A stretch of DNA of 64,000 bases from Enterobacterales bacterium (GCA_015655145.1 JAATFO010000049.1:1-64000), one strand, 5' to 3'. Positions 45,340 to 54,896 are shown, numbered from the stretch's first letter. Numbers and translations are program-made. Notes: generated from the letters alone by a model not told the origin.

Positions 45340-46664
45340 TATTTCTCTCCAAACCAGTCAGCGAGATTGATGTCATCAGCCAGGCGGATTTTTTTGCGCC
45401 TGAATTCTTCTTCTCGTCCCCAGGGCCTGGTGGCGTCAATAAGCAGCCGTCCCCAGTGATCTTTGGCTTCATCACGATAAAATGAGGGCGTATCGGGGAT
45501 AATCATCATATCCTTGTCTGGCCGAGAGCGGGTAAGAATGGCCCACATGACATCATCCATATCATTGATATTGACATCTTGATCCACCACGGTTATCACC
45601 TTGGCCCAGATGGGTTCAGCGCCGATAGTCGCAAGCATTACCTGGCGTGCATGCCCCTCAAATTGCGGATCTATCTGGATAACAGCATGGTTGACGAAGG
45701 GCTGGCATGCGACGTTAACAATACCAGGCAAGGCGGCGTTGAGACGCTGATAAATATTGGCCGATACAGAAAGTTCAAGGGTCAGCACTTCTTCTGCGGA
45801 ACCGCACAAAATAGAGTGGAAGATGGCATCCTGTCGGGCTGTTACGCCTAACACCTCGAACACCGCATTGGGGCCGACGGGCACGTAATAACCCATAAAT
45901 TCACCAAAGGGGCCTTCCGGACGGCGTACATTGGGCAAAAAACGGCCTTCAATGACGATTTCCGTTTCGGCGGGTACCTCAAGATTAATGTGTTTGCATT
46001 TACGCATTGCAATTGGCGCGCCGCGCAGTTGTTCCGCGACCTTGAGTTCATCGACATCATAAGGCAGTGGCGCCGCCGCGGTAAGAAAGGCTTGCGCAGG
46101 CGCGCCGATCAGCATCGCTGCTTCCAGCGGCTGGCCCATTTTCTCCGCTTTTTCATGATACAAGGTCAGATGATGGCGTGGGGCGAGCCGGCAGCGGAGT
46201 TCTTTGTCGCTAATGAACATTGCGCGGTGATAAGACAAATTACCGATGCCGGTTTCCGGGTCTTTAGCAATAAACATGGATGAGGTGAAGTAGGGGGCGC
46301 CATCACGATCGGAATAAGTAATCAGCGGCAAATCAGACAGTGAAACATCGACGTATTGGATCGACTGCTGGGGCGTCTCTGGCATGCCGGACGGATTATT
46401 TGCCGCCAGCGATGACAGATTGCTCCACTGCCGGCAAAAATCTTCAGGTTGAATGCCAATCACTTCGGCAAGCCGTGAACGACTGCCATAAACATTGGTC
46501 ACCACCGGAAAGGATGTGCCTTTTACCTTTTTGAACAGAATCGGTTTCCCCCATTTTTTTTGCGCCTGCAAGGTGACGGCCGCAAGTTCGTGGTAAGGGT
46601 CGATCTCTTTGTCTACGACCAATAAATCTCCGCGCGCTTCAAGTCGACGAATAAACTCCCGCAT
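45339..46664 (-). CDS. UbiD-family decarboxylase
   Basis: 441 residues, UbiD fold, reversible decarboxylation of aromatic or unsaturated acids with prenylated FMN. Start MREFIRRLEARGDLLVVDKEID, then KPILFKKVKGTSFPVVTNVYGSR and PEGPFGEFMGYYVP (parts quoted), all conserved family blocks; length normal. It needs prFMN from a UbiX protein, but the adjacent ubiX is truncated, so another UbiX must supply it. It is the first enzyme gene after the regulator in the - strand operon. Confidence 0.88.
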   Translation of the reverse strand: MREFIRRLEARGDLLVVDKEIDPYHELAAVTLQAQKKWGKPILFKKVKGTSFPVVTNVYGSRSRLAEVIGIQPEDFCRQWSNLSSLAANNPSGMPETPQQSIQYVDVSLSDLPLITYSDRDGAPYFTSSMFIAKDPETGIGNLSYHRAMFISDKELRCRLAPRHHLTLYHEKAEKMGQPLEAAMLIGAPAQAFLTAAAPLPYDVDELKVAEQLRGAPIAMRKCKHINLEVPAETEIVIEGRFLPNVRRPEGPFGEFMGYYVPVGPNAVFEVLGVTARQDAIFHSILCGSAEEVLTLELSVSANIYQRLNAALPGIVNVACQPFVNHAVIQIDPQFEGHARQVMLATIGAEPIWAKVITVVDQDVNINDMDDVMWAILTRSRPDKDMMIIPDTPSFYRDEAKDHWGRLLIDATRPWGREEEFRRKKIRLADDINLADWFGEK

Positions 46665-46673
46665 AATAAGGCC

Positions 46674-47426
46674 TTATCTGTTTTTTACATTGAACATGGA
46701 CGGTGTCATACGGCCATGGCGCGCTTCATGAGAGCTGCGCAGGCGATATCGATCTCCCGGATACAGAAAACGGCTGCGAGTGACGGGAACGCCATCGCAC
46801 CAGGTGGAACGGTCAAGCAATAAACAGGGCTGGGAATCATCTATCTGCAATAACTGTTGTGCTTCTTCATTGGGTCGCACGGCACGAATCATATTATCTA
46901 CGGTGGTGACGGTGGTATTGCGCAGCAAGTACGAATGCGGCGGCGTTATCGTGAAGTCTTGCTCAAGATAATCCGGCGCCTGGGCGGCATTAACGAAGCG
47001 ATCTTCGATCTGGATCGGGGTTCCATCCTCCAGATGCAACAAACGCGAATGATAAATCGTCTGATCGGCGGTCACGGGCAACATACTGCGCAGGGGACTT
47101 TCCCTGGGCAGTATGCCGTGGAAAATGACCTGACAGTGGTGCACGCCGCTATTCTGTGCGATTTCATCGGCAATATCCGGCAAGGTAAAGACCGCGCATT
47201 GCATCCTCGGACCGACGACAAAAGTTCCGCGCCCCTGGATGCGGATCAATACCCCTTCCGCCTGAAGTTCGCGCAACGCACGTCTTACCGTTAACGGCGA
47301 GACGCTGAATTCTTCAGCCAGTACCGATTCCGTGGGGATCTGAAAATCGCTGGGCCACTCCTCGGCTTCGATACGGCGATCGATGGCTATCTTGATTTGT
47401 TCGTACAGCGGCTGATCGTTATTCAT
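46674..47426 (-). CDS. GntR-family regulator, HutC/UTRA subfamily
   Basis: 250 residues. N-terminal winged helix (PLYEQIKIAIDRRIEAEEWPSDFQIPTE, then SPLTVRRALRELQAEGVLIRIQGRGTFV) and a C-terminal UTRA sensor domain (ending RSRFLYPGDRYRL). It is the first gene of the - strand operon and faces the aldehyde dehydrogenase operon across a 265-base divergent region with a palindrome on the promoter, so it probably controls both arms. Confidence 0.9.
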   Translation of the reverse strand: MNNDQPLYEQIKIAIDRRIEAEEWPSDFQIPTESVLAEEFSVSPLTVRRALRELQAEGVLIRIQGRGTFVVGPRMQCAVFTLPDIADEIAQNSGVHHCQVIFHGILPRESPLRSMLPVTADQTIYHSRLLHLEDGTPIQIEDRFVNAAQAPDYLEQDFTITPPHSYLLRNTTVTTVDNMIRAVRPNEEAQQLLQIDDSQPCLLLDRSTWCDGVPVTRSRFLYPGDRYRLRSSHEARHGRMTPSMFNVKNR

Positions 47427-47589
47427 TATTTTCCGTCTTAACTGATATCACTTTGTGTTTTGAAAAGGGGTTGTTTATTTAATTGTTAAAAATCAATTTG
47501 TTAATTAATATTTTCATCTCAATAATCATTATTATATCTACGTAAAGGTTAATTAGTCAGCAATTTATCCATACTTTTTTCCTATAGTC

Positions 47590-47624
47590 ATATCATTGAC
47601 TGTCAATAGTGATATCAATTATAT
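47590..47624 (+). promoter_or_regulatory. Promoter with overlapping palindromic operator for the ALDH operon
   Basis: TTGACT (47596-47601) and TTATAT (47619-47624) are 17 bases apart, a good sigma-70 promoter. TTGACTGTCAA (47596-47606) is a perfect 11-base palindrome lying over the -35 box, with ATATCA before and TGATAT after it. The GntR/UTRA protein encoded divergently is the likely repressor. The transcript would start about 60 bases before ATG 47692. Confidence 0.65.
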
Positions 47625-47691
47625 CTGTTTGCAACACGTTTACCCTGCAAGCCGCAAAGCTGGATTCACATCACAATTATCGGGAGAAAGT

Positions 47692-49182
47692 ATGTCTGCA
47701 ACTGAACTGCCAAAATTGGCCATGTACATCGGCGGAGAATGGTTACCTCCCTTGTCCGGTCAGTATTTTGAAACAGTGGATCCCTATACGGCCAGGCCCT
47801 GGGCGCTCATTCCCCGGGGAAATAAAGATGATGCTGATCGGGCTATTAACGCCGCGCACCACGCTTTTCAGCATGGTCCCTGGGGACGGATGCATCCTAC
47901 ACAGCGGGGACGGGTGCTGTACCGGTTCGCCGACTTGATCGAAGCCCACGCGGATGCGCTTGCTGAGCTGGAAGTGCGGGATAACGGGCGCCTGCTTGAG
48001 GAGATGCGCCATCAAATTCGCTATATCCCTCACTGGTATCGGTACTATGCGGGTCTGGCGGATAAAATTGAAGGCGTGGTCCATCCTTGCGATAAACCAG
48101 CATTGAGCTTTTCGCGCCATGAGCCGCTGGGCGTCTGCGTTGGTATTGTGCCCTGGAATGCCCCATTATTACTGTTCTCACTGAAAGCGGCACCCGCACT
48201 GGCTGCCGGTAATACGTTGGTGATGAAACCGGCGGAACATACCTCAGCCAGTGCGCTCAAGCTGATGGAACTGGTGGAGCAGGCGGGGTTCCCGCCCGGC
48301 GTGATTAACGTGGTAACAGGGTTCGGTAGTGAAGCCGGTGAACCGCTGGTGACACATCCTTTGACGCGCCATGTCGGCTTTACCGGCTCCACGCGCACGG
48401 GGTCGCATCTCTATGCGCTTGCTGCTCGTGATATCAAACGCGTCAGCCTGGAACTGGGCGGAAAATCGCCGAATATCATCTTTGCCGATGCCGACCTGGA
48501 TAATGCGGTGCGCGGCGTGGTCGGCGGTATTTTTGGTGCTACCGGCCAAACCTGTATCGCCGGTTCCCGTTTGTTGGTCCATCGCAGCATTCAGGCGCAG
48601 TTTCTGGAAAAACTGACGGCATTTACTCGTCAGGCACGAATTGGCGATCCCCGGAATCCGGCTACCTGCATTGGCCCCATCGCCAATCAGATGCAATACG
48701 ATCGCATCCTGCAATATATCGATATCGCCCGTCAGGAAGGGGCTGAGCTGCTGATGGGCGGTAAACGCCCGACACTTGACGAGTGTCAGGATGGCTTCTT
48801 TATTGAGCCGACCATTTATACCGGTGTGAATAATGATATGCGGATTGCGCGCGAAGAGATCTTTGGTCCGGTGCTGTCAACCCTTGCGTTTGATGAACCT
48901 GAGGAGGCGCTGGCTATCGCCAATGATAGCGAGTTTGGCCTTGCGGCAGGCATCTGGACTTCGGATATACGCCTCGCGCTGAGGATGTCGGAAAAACTTG
49001 AAGCCGGCAGCGTGTGGATTAATACCTATCGCGATATCTCCTATACCACGCCGTTTGGCGGTTATAAGAAAAGCGGCATTGGCCGCGAAAACGGTGTCGC
49101 AGGTATTTATGAATATTTGCAGACCAAGGCGGTATGGATCTCAACCGCGAATGAAATTGAAAATCCCTTTGTGATTGGTTAG
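47692..49182 (+). CDS. NAD(P)-dependent aldehyde dehydrogenase
   Basis: 496 residues, ALDH superfamily, betaine/phenylacetaldehyde-dehydrogenase-like. Catalytic Cys288 in GQTCIAG and general-base Glu254 in LELGGKSPN, 34 residues apart as usual. NAD-binding PWNAPLLLF and FTGSTRTG are present. The ATG at 47692 has GGGAG upstream; an earlier in-frame start at 47596 lies inside the promoter. It heads the + arm of the divergon and is followed by a ThDP enzyme, which may generate its aldehyde. Confidence 0.92.
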   Translation: MSATELPKLAMYIGGEWLPPLSGQYFETVDPYTARPWALIPRGNKDDADRAINAAHHAFQHGPWGRMHPTQRGRVLYRFADLIEAHADALAELEVRDNGRLLEEMRHQIRYIPHWYRYYAGLADKIEGVVHPCDKPALSFSRHEPLGVCVGIVPWNAPLLLFSLKAAPALAAGNTLVMKPAEHTSASALKLMELVEQAGFPPGVINVVTGFGSEAGEPLVTHPLTRHVGFTGSTRTGSHLYALAARDIKRVSLELGGKSPNIIFADADLDNAVRGVVGGIFGATGQTCIAGSRLLVHRSIQAQFLEKLTAFTRQARIGDPRNPATCIGPIANQMQYDRILQYIDIARQEGAELLMGGKRPTLDECQDGFFIEPTIYTGVNNDMRIAREEIFGPVLSTLAFDEPEEALAIANDSEFGLAAGIWTSDIRLALRMSEKLEAGSVWINTYRDISYTTPFGGYKKSGIGRENGVAGIYEYLQTKAVWISTANEIENPFVIG

Positions 49183-49198
49183 CTCTCGGGAGCACGTT

Positions 49199-50884
49199 AT
49201 GGATCTCAGAAAAGGCAGCGAAATTCTTGCCGACGAATTAAATATCAATCACGCGGATATGATCTGGCATGTGCCCGGAGAAAGTTTTTTGTCGGCATTG
49301 GATGCGCTGGCGATGCGTCATCCGGAGATCCAGAGTATCTGTTGTCGCCATGAAAATGGCGCTGCGCAAATGGCTGAAGCCTACGGCAAGCTCACCGGGC
49401 GACCGGGGATTGTATTTGTTACGCGCAGCCCTGGCGCCACCAATGCGGTTAATGGCATTCATACCGCCTTTCAGGATGCCTCTCCCGTGATACTTATTAT
49501 CGGGCAGGTGAAACGCAGTATTCTGGAGCGCGAAGCCTTTATGTCTTACGACTTCCGTACCCTGTTCCATCCGATGACCAAATGGGTCGGGCAGATTGAC
49601 AGCGCGGCGCGTATCCCCGAATTTATCCAGCGCGCTTACCAAACGGCGATGTCGGGTCGTAAAGGGCCGGTGGTATTGGTTATTCCGGAAGATGTGCTGG
49701 AAGAGAGCTGCCTGGTTGCCGCAGGCCAGCCTGCAGAGCCTTCGCGTGCCGGCGCAGTAACTCAAACGGATATTGATGATATTTTCGCCATGCTCAGCGC
49801 GGCTGAACATCCGTTGTTGATTGTCGGTGGCAGCGGATGGGATGTCGCGGCGCGCAATGATATTCAGCAATTTGCCGGGGAAAATGCTATTCCGGTCGTC
49901 ACAACGTTTCGCCGGCGCGATATTATCGACCATCGTTTGTCATGCTATGCCGGAGAAATCGGCATCGGTTCCAATCCGGCCCTGTTAAAACATATCCGGG
50001 ATACAGATTTTATTCTGGTTTGTAATGATGCCTTGAGTGATGTGAATACCATCGGCGCAGGGTATATGGAGGGATTTACTCTCTTTTCCATCCCGTGTCC
50101 AAAACAGAAAATTGTTCATGTCATGCCGGATCACAGCGAACTGAACCGGGTATTCCGCACGGCGCTGGCGCGGGTGGCCGATGTGGGTTCTTTTGCACAG
50201 GCGCTGGCGCAGCATCCACCGCTCAATAAACCGCAGCACCGGGCATGGATGCAGACGCTGCGCGCCACTTTTCTGCGGGAAGTTGCTCATCAGCCCTGCC
50301 CAGGCAAGATCGATTTGCCCGCGATAATGAGCCAGCTCAGGGAAAAATTACCGCATGACGCCATCGTCACCAATGGCGTCGGCGCCTATGCAACGTGGAG
50401 CCAGCGCTATTTCCCTCATTATCAACTGTCCACTCAATTGGGTCCGATCAGCGGCACCATGGGATATTCACTGCCCGCTGCCATTGCCGCTAAACTACTG
50501 TTTCCGCTGCGGACGGTGGTTTGCCTGGTGGGCGATGGCTGCTTTCAAATGAGCAGTGAAGAGCTGGCTACCGCGGTCCAGTACGGTGCCGCTATCGTTA
50601 TTATCATCTTCAACAACAGCCTGTATGGCACCATTCGTATCCATGAAGTTAATCGTCTTTCCGGACGGGCACACGGTACTGACCTGGTGAATCCCGATTT
50701 TTGCGCATTAGCCCGGGCATATGGCGCTCATGCCGAAAAAGTCACCACCACCGATGAATTTATGCCGGCTTTCGAGCGTTGTGTGCAGACGGGTCAGCCG
50801 GCCCTGATTGAGCTGGAAATTGAGCAGGAAACCCTTCATGCGCGCTATTCATTAAGCGAGCTACGGGCCAGGAATCAGAAGTAA
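49199..50884 (+). CDS. ThDP-dependent enzyme (benzoylformate decarboxylase/acetolactate synthase-like)
   Basis: 561 residues with the three-domain layout of the family: N-terminal Pyr domain with the activating Glu52 (CCRHENGAAQMAEAYG), a central domain, and the C-terminal PP domain with GDG at 445-447 followed about 25 residues later by NN (IIIFNNSLYG), the Mg/ThDP site. ATG 49199 follows GGGAG with six-base spacing, 16 bases after the ALDH stop. It may decarboxylate a 2-oxo acid to an aldehyde for the ALDH, or ligate carbons. Which one cannot be told by eye. Confidence 0.88.
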   Translation: MDLRKGSEILADELNINHADMIWHVPGESFLSALDALAMRHPEIQSICCRHENGAAQMAEAYGKLTGRPGIVFVTRSPGATNAVNGIHTAFQDASPVILIIGQVKRSILEREAFMSYDFRTLFHPMTKWVGQIDSAARIPEFIQRAYQTAMSGRKGPVVLVIPEDVLEESCLVAAGQPAEPSRAGAVTQTDIDDIFAMLSAAEHPLLIVGGSGWDVAARNDIQQFAGENAIPVVTTFRRRDIIDHRLSCYAGEIGIGSNPALLKHIRDTDFILVCNDALSDVNTIGAGYMEGFTLFSIPCPKQKIVHVMPDHSELNRVFRTALARVADVGSFAQALAQHPPLNKPQHRAWMQTLRATFLREVAHQPCPGKIDLPAIMSQLREKLPHDAIVTNGVGAYATWSQRYFPHYQLSTQLGPISGTMGYSLPAAIAAKLLFPLRTVVCLVGDGCFQMSSEELATAVQYGAAIVIIIFNNSLYGTIRIHEVNRLSGRAHGTDLVNPDFCALARAYGAHAEKVTTTDEFMPAFERCVQTGQPALIELEIEQETLHARYSLSELRARNQK

Positions 50885-50915
50885 GCCTTACTGAGGATGT
50901 TTTCACGCGTTGATG

Positions 50916-50933
50916 CCTTTTGTCGCCAAAAGG
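50916..50933 (+). other. Small hairpin in the leader of the importer genes
   Basis: CCTTTTG, loop TCGC, CAAAAGG: a 7-bp perfect stem between the ThDP gene and the binding-protein gene. It has no T-run, so it is more likely an RNA processing or stability element that sets off the strongly expressed binding-protein gene than a terminator. Confidence 0.4.
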
Positions 50934-50987
50934 GAAGGGAGTCATTGTTTTGTTTTCTGTTAAATAAAGTTATCACAGGAGAGTAAA

Positions 50988-52010
50988 ATGAATTCCAATA
51001 TTGCATCGCTGGCCGCCGTTGTAGGTTTATCTGCGCTAATGTCATTTACTGTGTCTGCATGCGATCTGCGTGTCACCACGTGGGGGGGAAGTTATCAGGC
51101 AACCTATGAGTCCGTAGCCAAAAAATTTGAAGACCAATATAAATGTAATATTCAATGGGTGGTCGGGTCCAGCCCGGATCATTTGATAAAAGCGCGTCTC
51201 GGACAAGTGGATGTCGTTACCAATACGTTGTTGAATTCTATTGCCGGCGAAAATGAGGGACTTTGGATCCGACTGGATAAATCAGCTATACCTAATATGG
51301 CCAATCTTTACAGTAACGCGGTTTACTCGCCTTATACTATTTATGCAAATGTCGGCGATTATGTCCTGGCTTACAATAAAGATAAAATTCCGCAGGCACC
51401 ACAAAGCTGGAATGCCTTATGGGATAAAAAATATAAAGACCATGTTGTGATTTATGGTTTTGATCACATTCCCACCTTAAGCCTGACGGTGATGCAAGCA
51501 GAACAACATGGCGGCAGCGTTGATAATATTGATCCAGGTCTGAAACGCATGGCCGAACTTGAAAAAAGCGGTAACCTGATTGGCGCGCTGGATGTTGAAA
51601 GCCAGATGGTCTCCCTGTTCCAGACAGGAGATGCGTGGCTTGGCATGATGGCGACAGGCAGAATGAAAGAGCTTTATGAAAAAGGCGTGACAAACATTGC
51701 GTTTACCCGTCCCAAAGAGGGAACGTTCCCCTTAATTACCACGGTGAATATCACCAAATATACTAAAGACCAGAAACTGGCTCAGGCATTTGTGAATTAT
51801 ATTTTAAGCCCGGAAGTACAATTAGCTTTTGCTACACGAAATCTCTACGCGCCGACGGTAAAAAACGTCACGATTCCGGCCGATTTCAAATATGCTAATC
51901 TGTTGGTGAAAGATGAGGCGTTTAACCGATTGTATTTACCTAATCAGCAAAAAATAACCGACCATAAAGCGCAATGGCAACAGAGTATTAATGAACTCTC
52001 ATCACAATAA
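50988..52010 (+). CDS. PotD-like ABC substrate-binding protein
   Basis: 340 residues, polyamine/iron type extracellular binding protein. Signal peptide ends near MSFTVSAC; the Cys there follows a V-S-A pattern, so it may be a lipoprotein or a mature N-terminal Cys that pairs with the Cys in QYKCN. The mature part opens RVTTWGGSYQATYESVAKKFE. AGGAG lies ahead of ATG 50988. It starts the importer of the + arm; the family handles polyamines, opines, choline-like and aromatic compounds. Confidence 0.88.
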   Translation: MNSNIASLAAVVGLSALMSFTVSACDLRVTTWGGSYQATYESVAKKFEDQYKCNIQWVVGSSPDHLIKARLGQVDVVTNTLLNSIAGENEGLWIRLDKSAIPNMANLYSNAVYSPYTIYANVGDYVLAYNKDKIPQAPQSWNALWDKKYKDHVVIYGFDHIPTLSLTVMQAEQHGGSVDNIDPGLKRMAELEKSGNLIGALDVESQMVSLFQTGDAWLGMMATGRMKELYEKGVTNIAFTRPKEGTFPLITTVNITKYTKDQKLAQAFVNYILSPEVQLAFATRNLYAPTVKNVTIPADFKYANLLVKDEAFNRLYLPNQQKITDHKAQWQQSINELSSQ

Positions 52011-52106
52011 AATTATGAGTTCAGTAAATATAGGTCTCTCAGTTAAATGAATGTGAGTCGGGATGTCTCAGACCCGGAATATTTCTTAATATTAAATGTG
52101 AACGGT

Positions 52107-53195
52107 ATGAATGATAATGTAATTCAGGTCAATAGTATTGTTAAACGTTATGGAAATACCGTTGCAGTTAATGGTGTCTCATTTAATGTTAAACAAGGCG
52201 AGTTTGTCTCGCTTCTTGGTCCGAGCGGCTGCGGAAAAACCACGACATTACGCATGATTGCCGGGTTTGTTGAGGCTTCCGGCGGCACGATTAATGTTCA
52301 TGGCCGCGATGTAACGCATTTACCGCCAGAGAAACGTAATGTCGGTTTTGTTTTTCAAAACTATGCGTTATGGCCTCACATGACGGTAGCTGAGAATGTT
52401 GCGTTTGGTTTAAGGCTCCGCAAAAAAAACCAGGCGTTTATTCGGCAGAAAATTGAGGATTCATTGGGGGTAGTCGGCCTGGCAGGCTATGAGTCTCGCC
52501 TGCCGAGGCAACTCTCCGGCGGTCAACAACAGCGCGTGGCACTGGCTCGCGCGCTGGCGCTGGAACCGGAGCTGCTGTTAATGGATGAACCGCTAAGCAA
52601 CCTCGATCGCGCGTTACGCGTCTCCATGCGTCGTGAACTCAAGGAATTGCAAAGCAAAATGAAGATGACCACCCTGTATGTGACGCATGATCAGGAAGAG
52701 GCGCTGTCAATGTCGAACCGGGTAGTGATCATGAATAAGGGAAACATAGAACAAATCGCGGTTCCCCATGAGCTTTATGAGTCCCCGAACAGTGCATTTG
52801 TTGCCGATTTCGTCGGCATCACCAATTTCCTTGAAGGGCATATTGTTGCGCACGGCGCAGGGTATTCAACACTTCATTTGCAGCCCGGCCTGATAATACA
52901 GACGACCATGCCGGTCCCGATATTGGCCGGCCGGCGGATTATGGCCTTGTTGCGACCGGAGAAGTTAACCGTGATCACCCATGCGCCACCCGCAGGAGAT
53001 AATATCCTTCAGGGCCGGATTATCTTATCCGAATATTATGGTGCGGTTGTGCGCTACAGTATTTTGACCGGGGAAAACAAGATTCTCAGGGCGGAGGTGC
53101 ATAATATTGATAAAGTTTATGAGAATGGGACGCCGGTCTGGATGCGTATCGAACCGGATTCCCTGCGTGTCATTCCCTTTGAGGGAGAACATTAA
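52107..53195 (+). CDS. PotA-like ABC ATPase
   Basis: About 362 residues with Walker A GPSGCGKTT, signature LSGGQQQRVALARAL, Walker B LLLMDEPLSNLD and a C-terminal TOBE region (from about residue 240) that is part of the MOI/PotA class. Start at ATG 52107 fits the family start (IQVNSIVKRYGNTVAV); an earlier in-frame ATG at 52047 adds 20 unrelated residues, and neither has a strong ribosome site. It abuts the first permease gene exactly. Confidence 0.9.
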   Translation: MNDNVIQVNSIVKRYGNTVAVNGVSFNVKQGEFVSLLGPSGCGKTTTLRMIAGFVEASGGTINVHGRDVTHLPPEKRNVGFVFQNYALWPHMTVAENVAFGLRLRKKNQAFIRQKIEDSLGVVGLAGYESRLPRQLSGGQQQRVALARALALEPELLLMDEPLSNLDRALRVSMRRELKELQSKMKMTTLYVTHDQEEALSMSNRVVIMNKGNIEQIAVPHELYESPNSAFVADFVGITNFLEGHIVAHGAGYSTLHLQPGLIIQTTMPVPILAGRRIMALLRPEKLTVITHAPPAGDNILQGRIILSEYYGAVVRYSILTGENKILRAEVHNIDKVYENGTPVWMRIEPDSLRVIPFEGEH

Positions 53196-54056
53196 ATGTT
53201 TGGAAAACTATTCCCCCAGCTTTCACCGGTGTTGGTGATCATCTTCGTGTTTTCCATTCTGCCATTAATATGGATCATCCGCACCAGCTTGAATGGCGCT
53301 GTGGGCGGGGCCGTCGATGTCTATATACCTGATATCGCCAATTACATGAAATTCCTCGGGAGTAAATGGTATCTTATCAATACGCTATGGTTTTCATTAA
53401 AAATTGCTTTTCTGTCCACGATTATTTCTGTCATTTGCGGCTATCCGGTATCGCTTTATATCGCTAAGTGTCGTGGAGTGCAGCGCAATATCATGCTTTC
53501 TTTGACAATCGCGCCGCTGCTTATCGGCCTGGTGACGCTGGTCTACGGCTGGATTGTGATTTTTCGCGGCGGCGGTTTGCTCAATGCGTTAATGATATCG
53601 TTGCATATTTATGATAATCCCGTTCGCTATATGTGGGATATCAAAGGCGTGGTCATCCTGTTAATTTATATTGGCATCCCCTACATGGTGTTATCGCTGG
53701 TGGATTCCATTGAAAAAATAAACCCTTTTCTGGCAGAAGCCGCGCGCAATGTAGGTGCCGGGCCATGGAAAACTTTTTGGAAAATCACCTTTCCGCTCAC
53801 TATGCCGGGTTTATATGCTGGAATAGTGATTGTTTTTGCGCTAAATTTTTCCGCTTTTTCGGTACCGATGATGATCGGCAACAGCAATACGCAGATGCTT
53901 GGTCTGGTCATTTATCGTGAAGCGCTACTGAATAATAACTTACCCTTTAGTTCTGCATTGTCCATTATCATGAGCGTGGTTAACGCTGTTGTCATCATAG
54001 GATTAACCGTGATTTTTAGTCGGCTTATTTTAAGAAAGCTGGAGAATGTACAATGA
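53196..54056 (+). CDS. PotB-like ABC permease
   Basis: 286 residues, six membrane segments, coupling loop EAARNVGAGPWKTFWKITFPL. It starts at the base after the ATPase stop and its 3' end overlaps the next permease by four bases. It is one half of the heteromeric channel. Confidence 0.9.
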   Translation: MFGKLFPQLSPVLVIIFVFSILPLIWIIRTSLNGAVGGAVDVYIPDIANYMKFLGSKWYLINTLWFSLKIAFLSTIISVICGYPVSLYIAKCRGVQRNIMLSLTIAPLLIGLVTLVYGWIVIFRGGGLLNALMISLHIYDNPVRYMWDIKGVVILLIYIGIPYMVLSLVDSIEKINPFLAEAARNVGAGPWKTFWKITFPLTMPGLYAGIVIVFALNFSAFSVPMMIGNSNTQMLGLVIYREALLNNNLPFSSALSIIMSVVNAVVIIGLTVIFSRLILRKLENVQ

Positions 54057-54847
54057 GGTCGATCGATATTGGACAGTCCGGACTGCGTCTTTTCACCTTT
54101 ATTGTGATGTTGTTTTTGGTATTCCCGGTGTTAATCACGCTGATCGTGTCTGTTAATCCGAGGGAATTTATTCTGCCGCCGTCGGGAGTGACGCTGCGCT
54201 GGTTTTATGCCGCCTGGACATCCGATAGTTTTCTGCATGCGATGGGCGTTAGTTTGTGTCTTGCCGTTGTTTCGGCGTTGCTGGCAAATATATTAGTGCT
54301 GCCTGCCGCCATGGCGCTGACCCGTTATAATTTCCGGGGGAAAAAATTCATTAACCTGCTGATTATGTCGCCGCTGCTGATCCCCACCACGATTTTTAGT
54401 CTGGCGCTGTATATATTTTTTGTCAAAATAGGTCTTGGTGCTGGCCTGGTCGCGCTGCTGATTGGCCATATCCTGCATTTAGTGCCGTATGCCCTGCGGG
54501 TATTAACCGCAAGCCTGCATCAGTTTGACGCCTCATGCGAGGAGGCAGCGCGTAATGTTGGCGCGGGTCGTTTCAGAACGCTGATTAAAATTACGCTGCC
54601 CGCAATTCGAACGGGGATAATATCCAGTATGGTATTATGTTTTATTTTATCCTGGAATGATTTTCCGGTTTCGGTCTTTTTATCACCGCCGGGTTGGACG
54701 CCATTACCGGTTGAACTTTATTCTTATATAAAATTCCAGTATGACGCCGTGGCTGCTGCACTGGCGAGTTCACTGATCCTTATTTCTATTGCGGCAATGA
54801 TTATTTTGGACAAAATGGCGGGGCTGAGCCGCGTCTTTCGTCATTAA
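54053..54847 (+). CDS. PotC-like ABC permease
   Basis: 264 residues, six membrane segments, coupling loop EEAARNVGAGRFRTLIKITLPA nearly identical in plan to that of its partner. Last gene of the + arm; a strong hairpin terminator follows within ten bases. Confidence 0.9.
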   Translation: MRSIDIGQSGLRLFTFIVMLFLVFPVLITLIVSVNPREFILPPSGVTLRWFYAAWTSDSFLHAMGVSLCLAVVSALLANILVLPAAMALTRYNFRGKKFINLLIMSPLLIPTTIFSLALYIFFVKIGLGAGLVALLIGHILHLVPYALRVLTASLHQFDASCEEAARNVGAGRFRTLIKITLPAIRTGIISSMVLCFILSWNDFPVSVFLSPPGWTPLPVELYSYIKFQYDAVAAALASSLILISIAAMIILDKMAGLSRVFRH

Positions 54848-54851
54848 TCGC

Positions 54852-54896
54852 GCAGCGTCACGTCACGTAATTACCTCGACGTGACGGCTGCTTTAT
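54852..54896 (+). terminator. Terminator after the ALDH-ThDP-ABC operon
   Basis: GCAGC-GTCACGTC pairs with GACGTGAC-GGCTGC (one extra G on the right arm), loop of 13 bases, followed by TTTAT. It begins four bases past the last stop. Confidence 0.75.

Noticed and set aside
50988-52010. Confident lipoprotein call for the PotD-like protein
   Set aside because: The V-S-A-C pattern fits a lipobox, but the same Cys could be a mature residue in a disulfide; left open.
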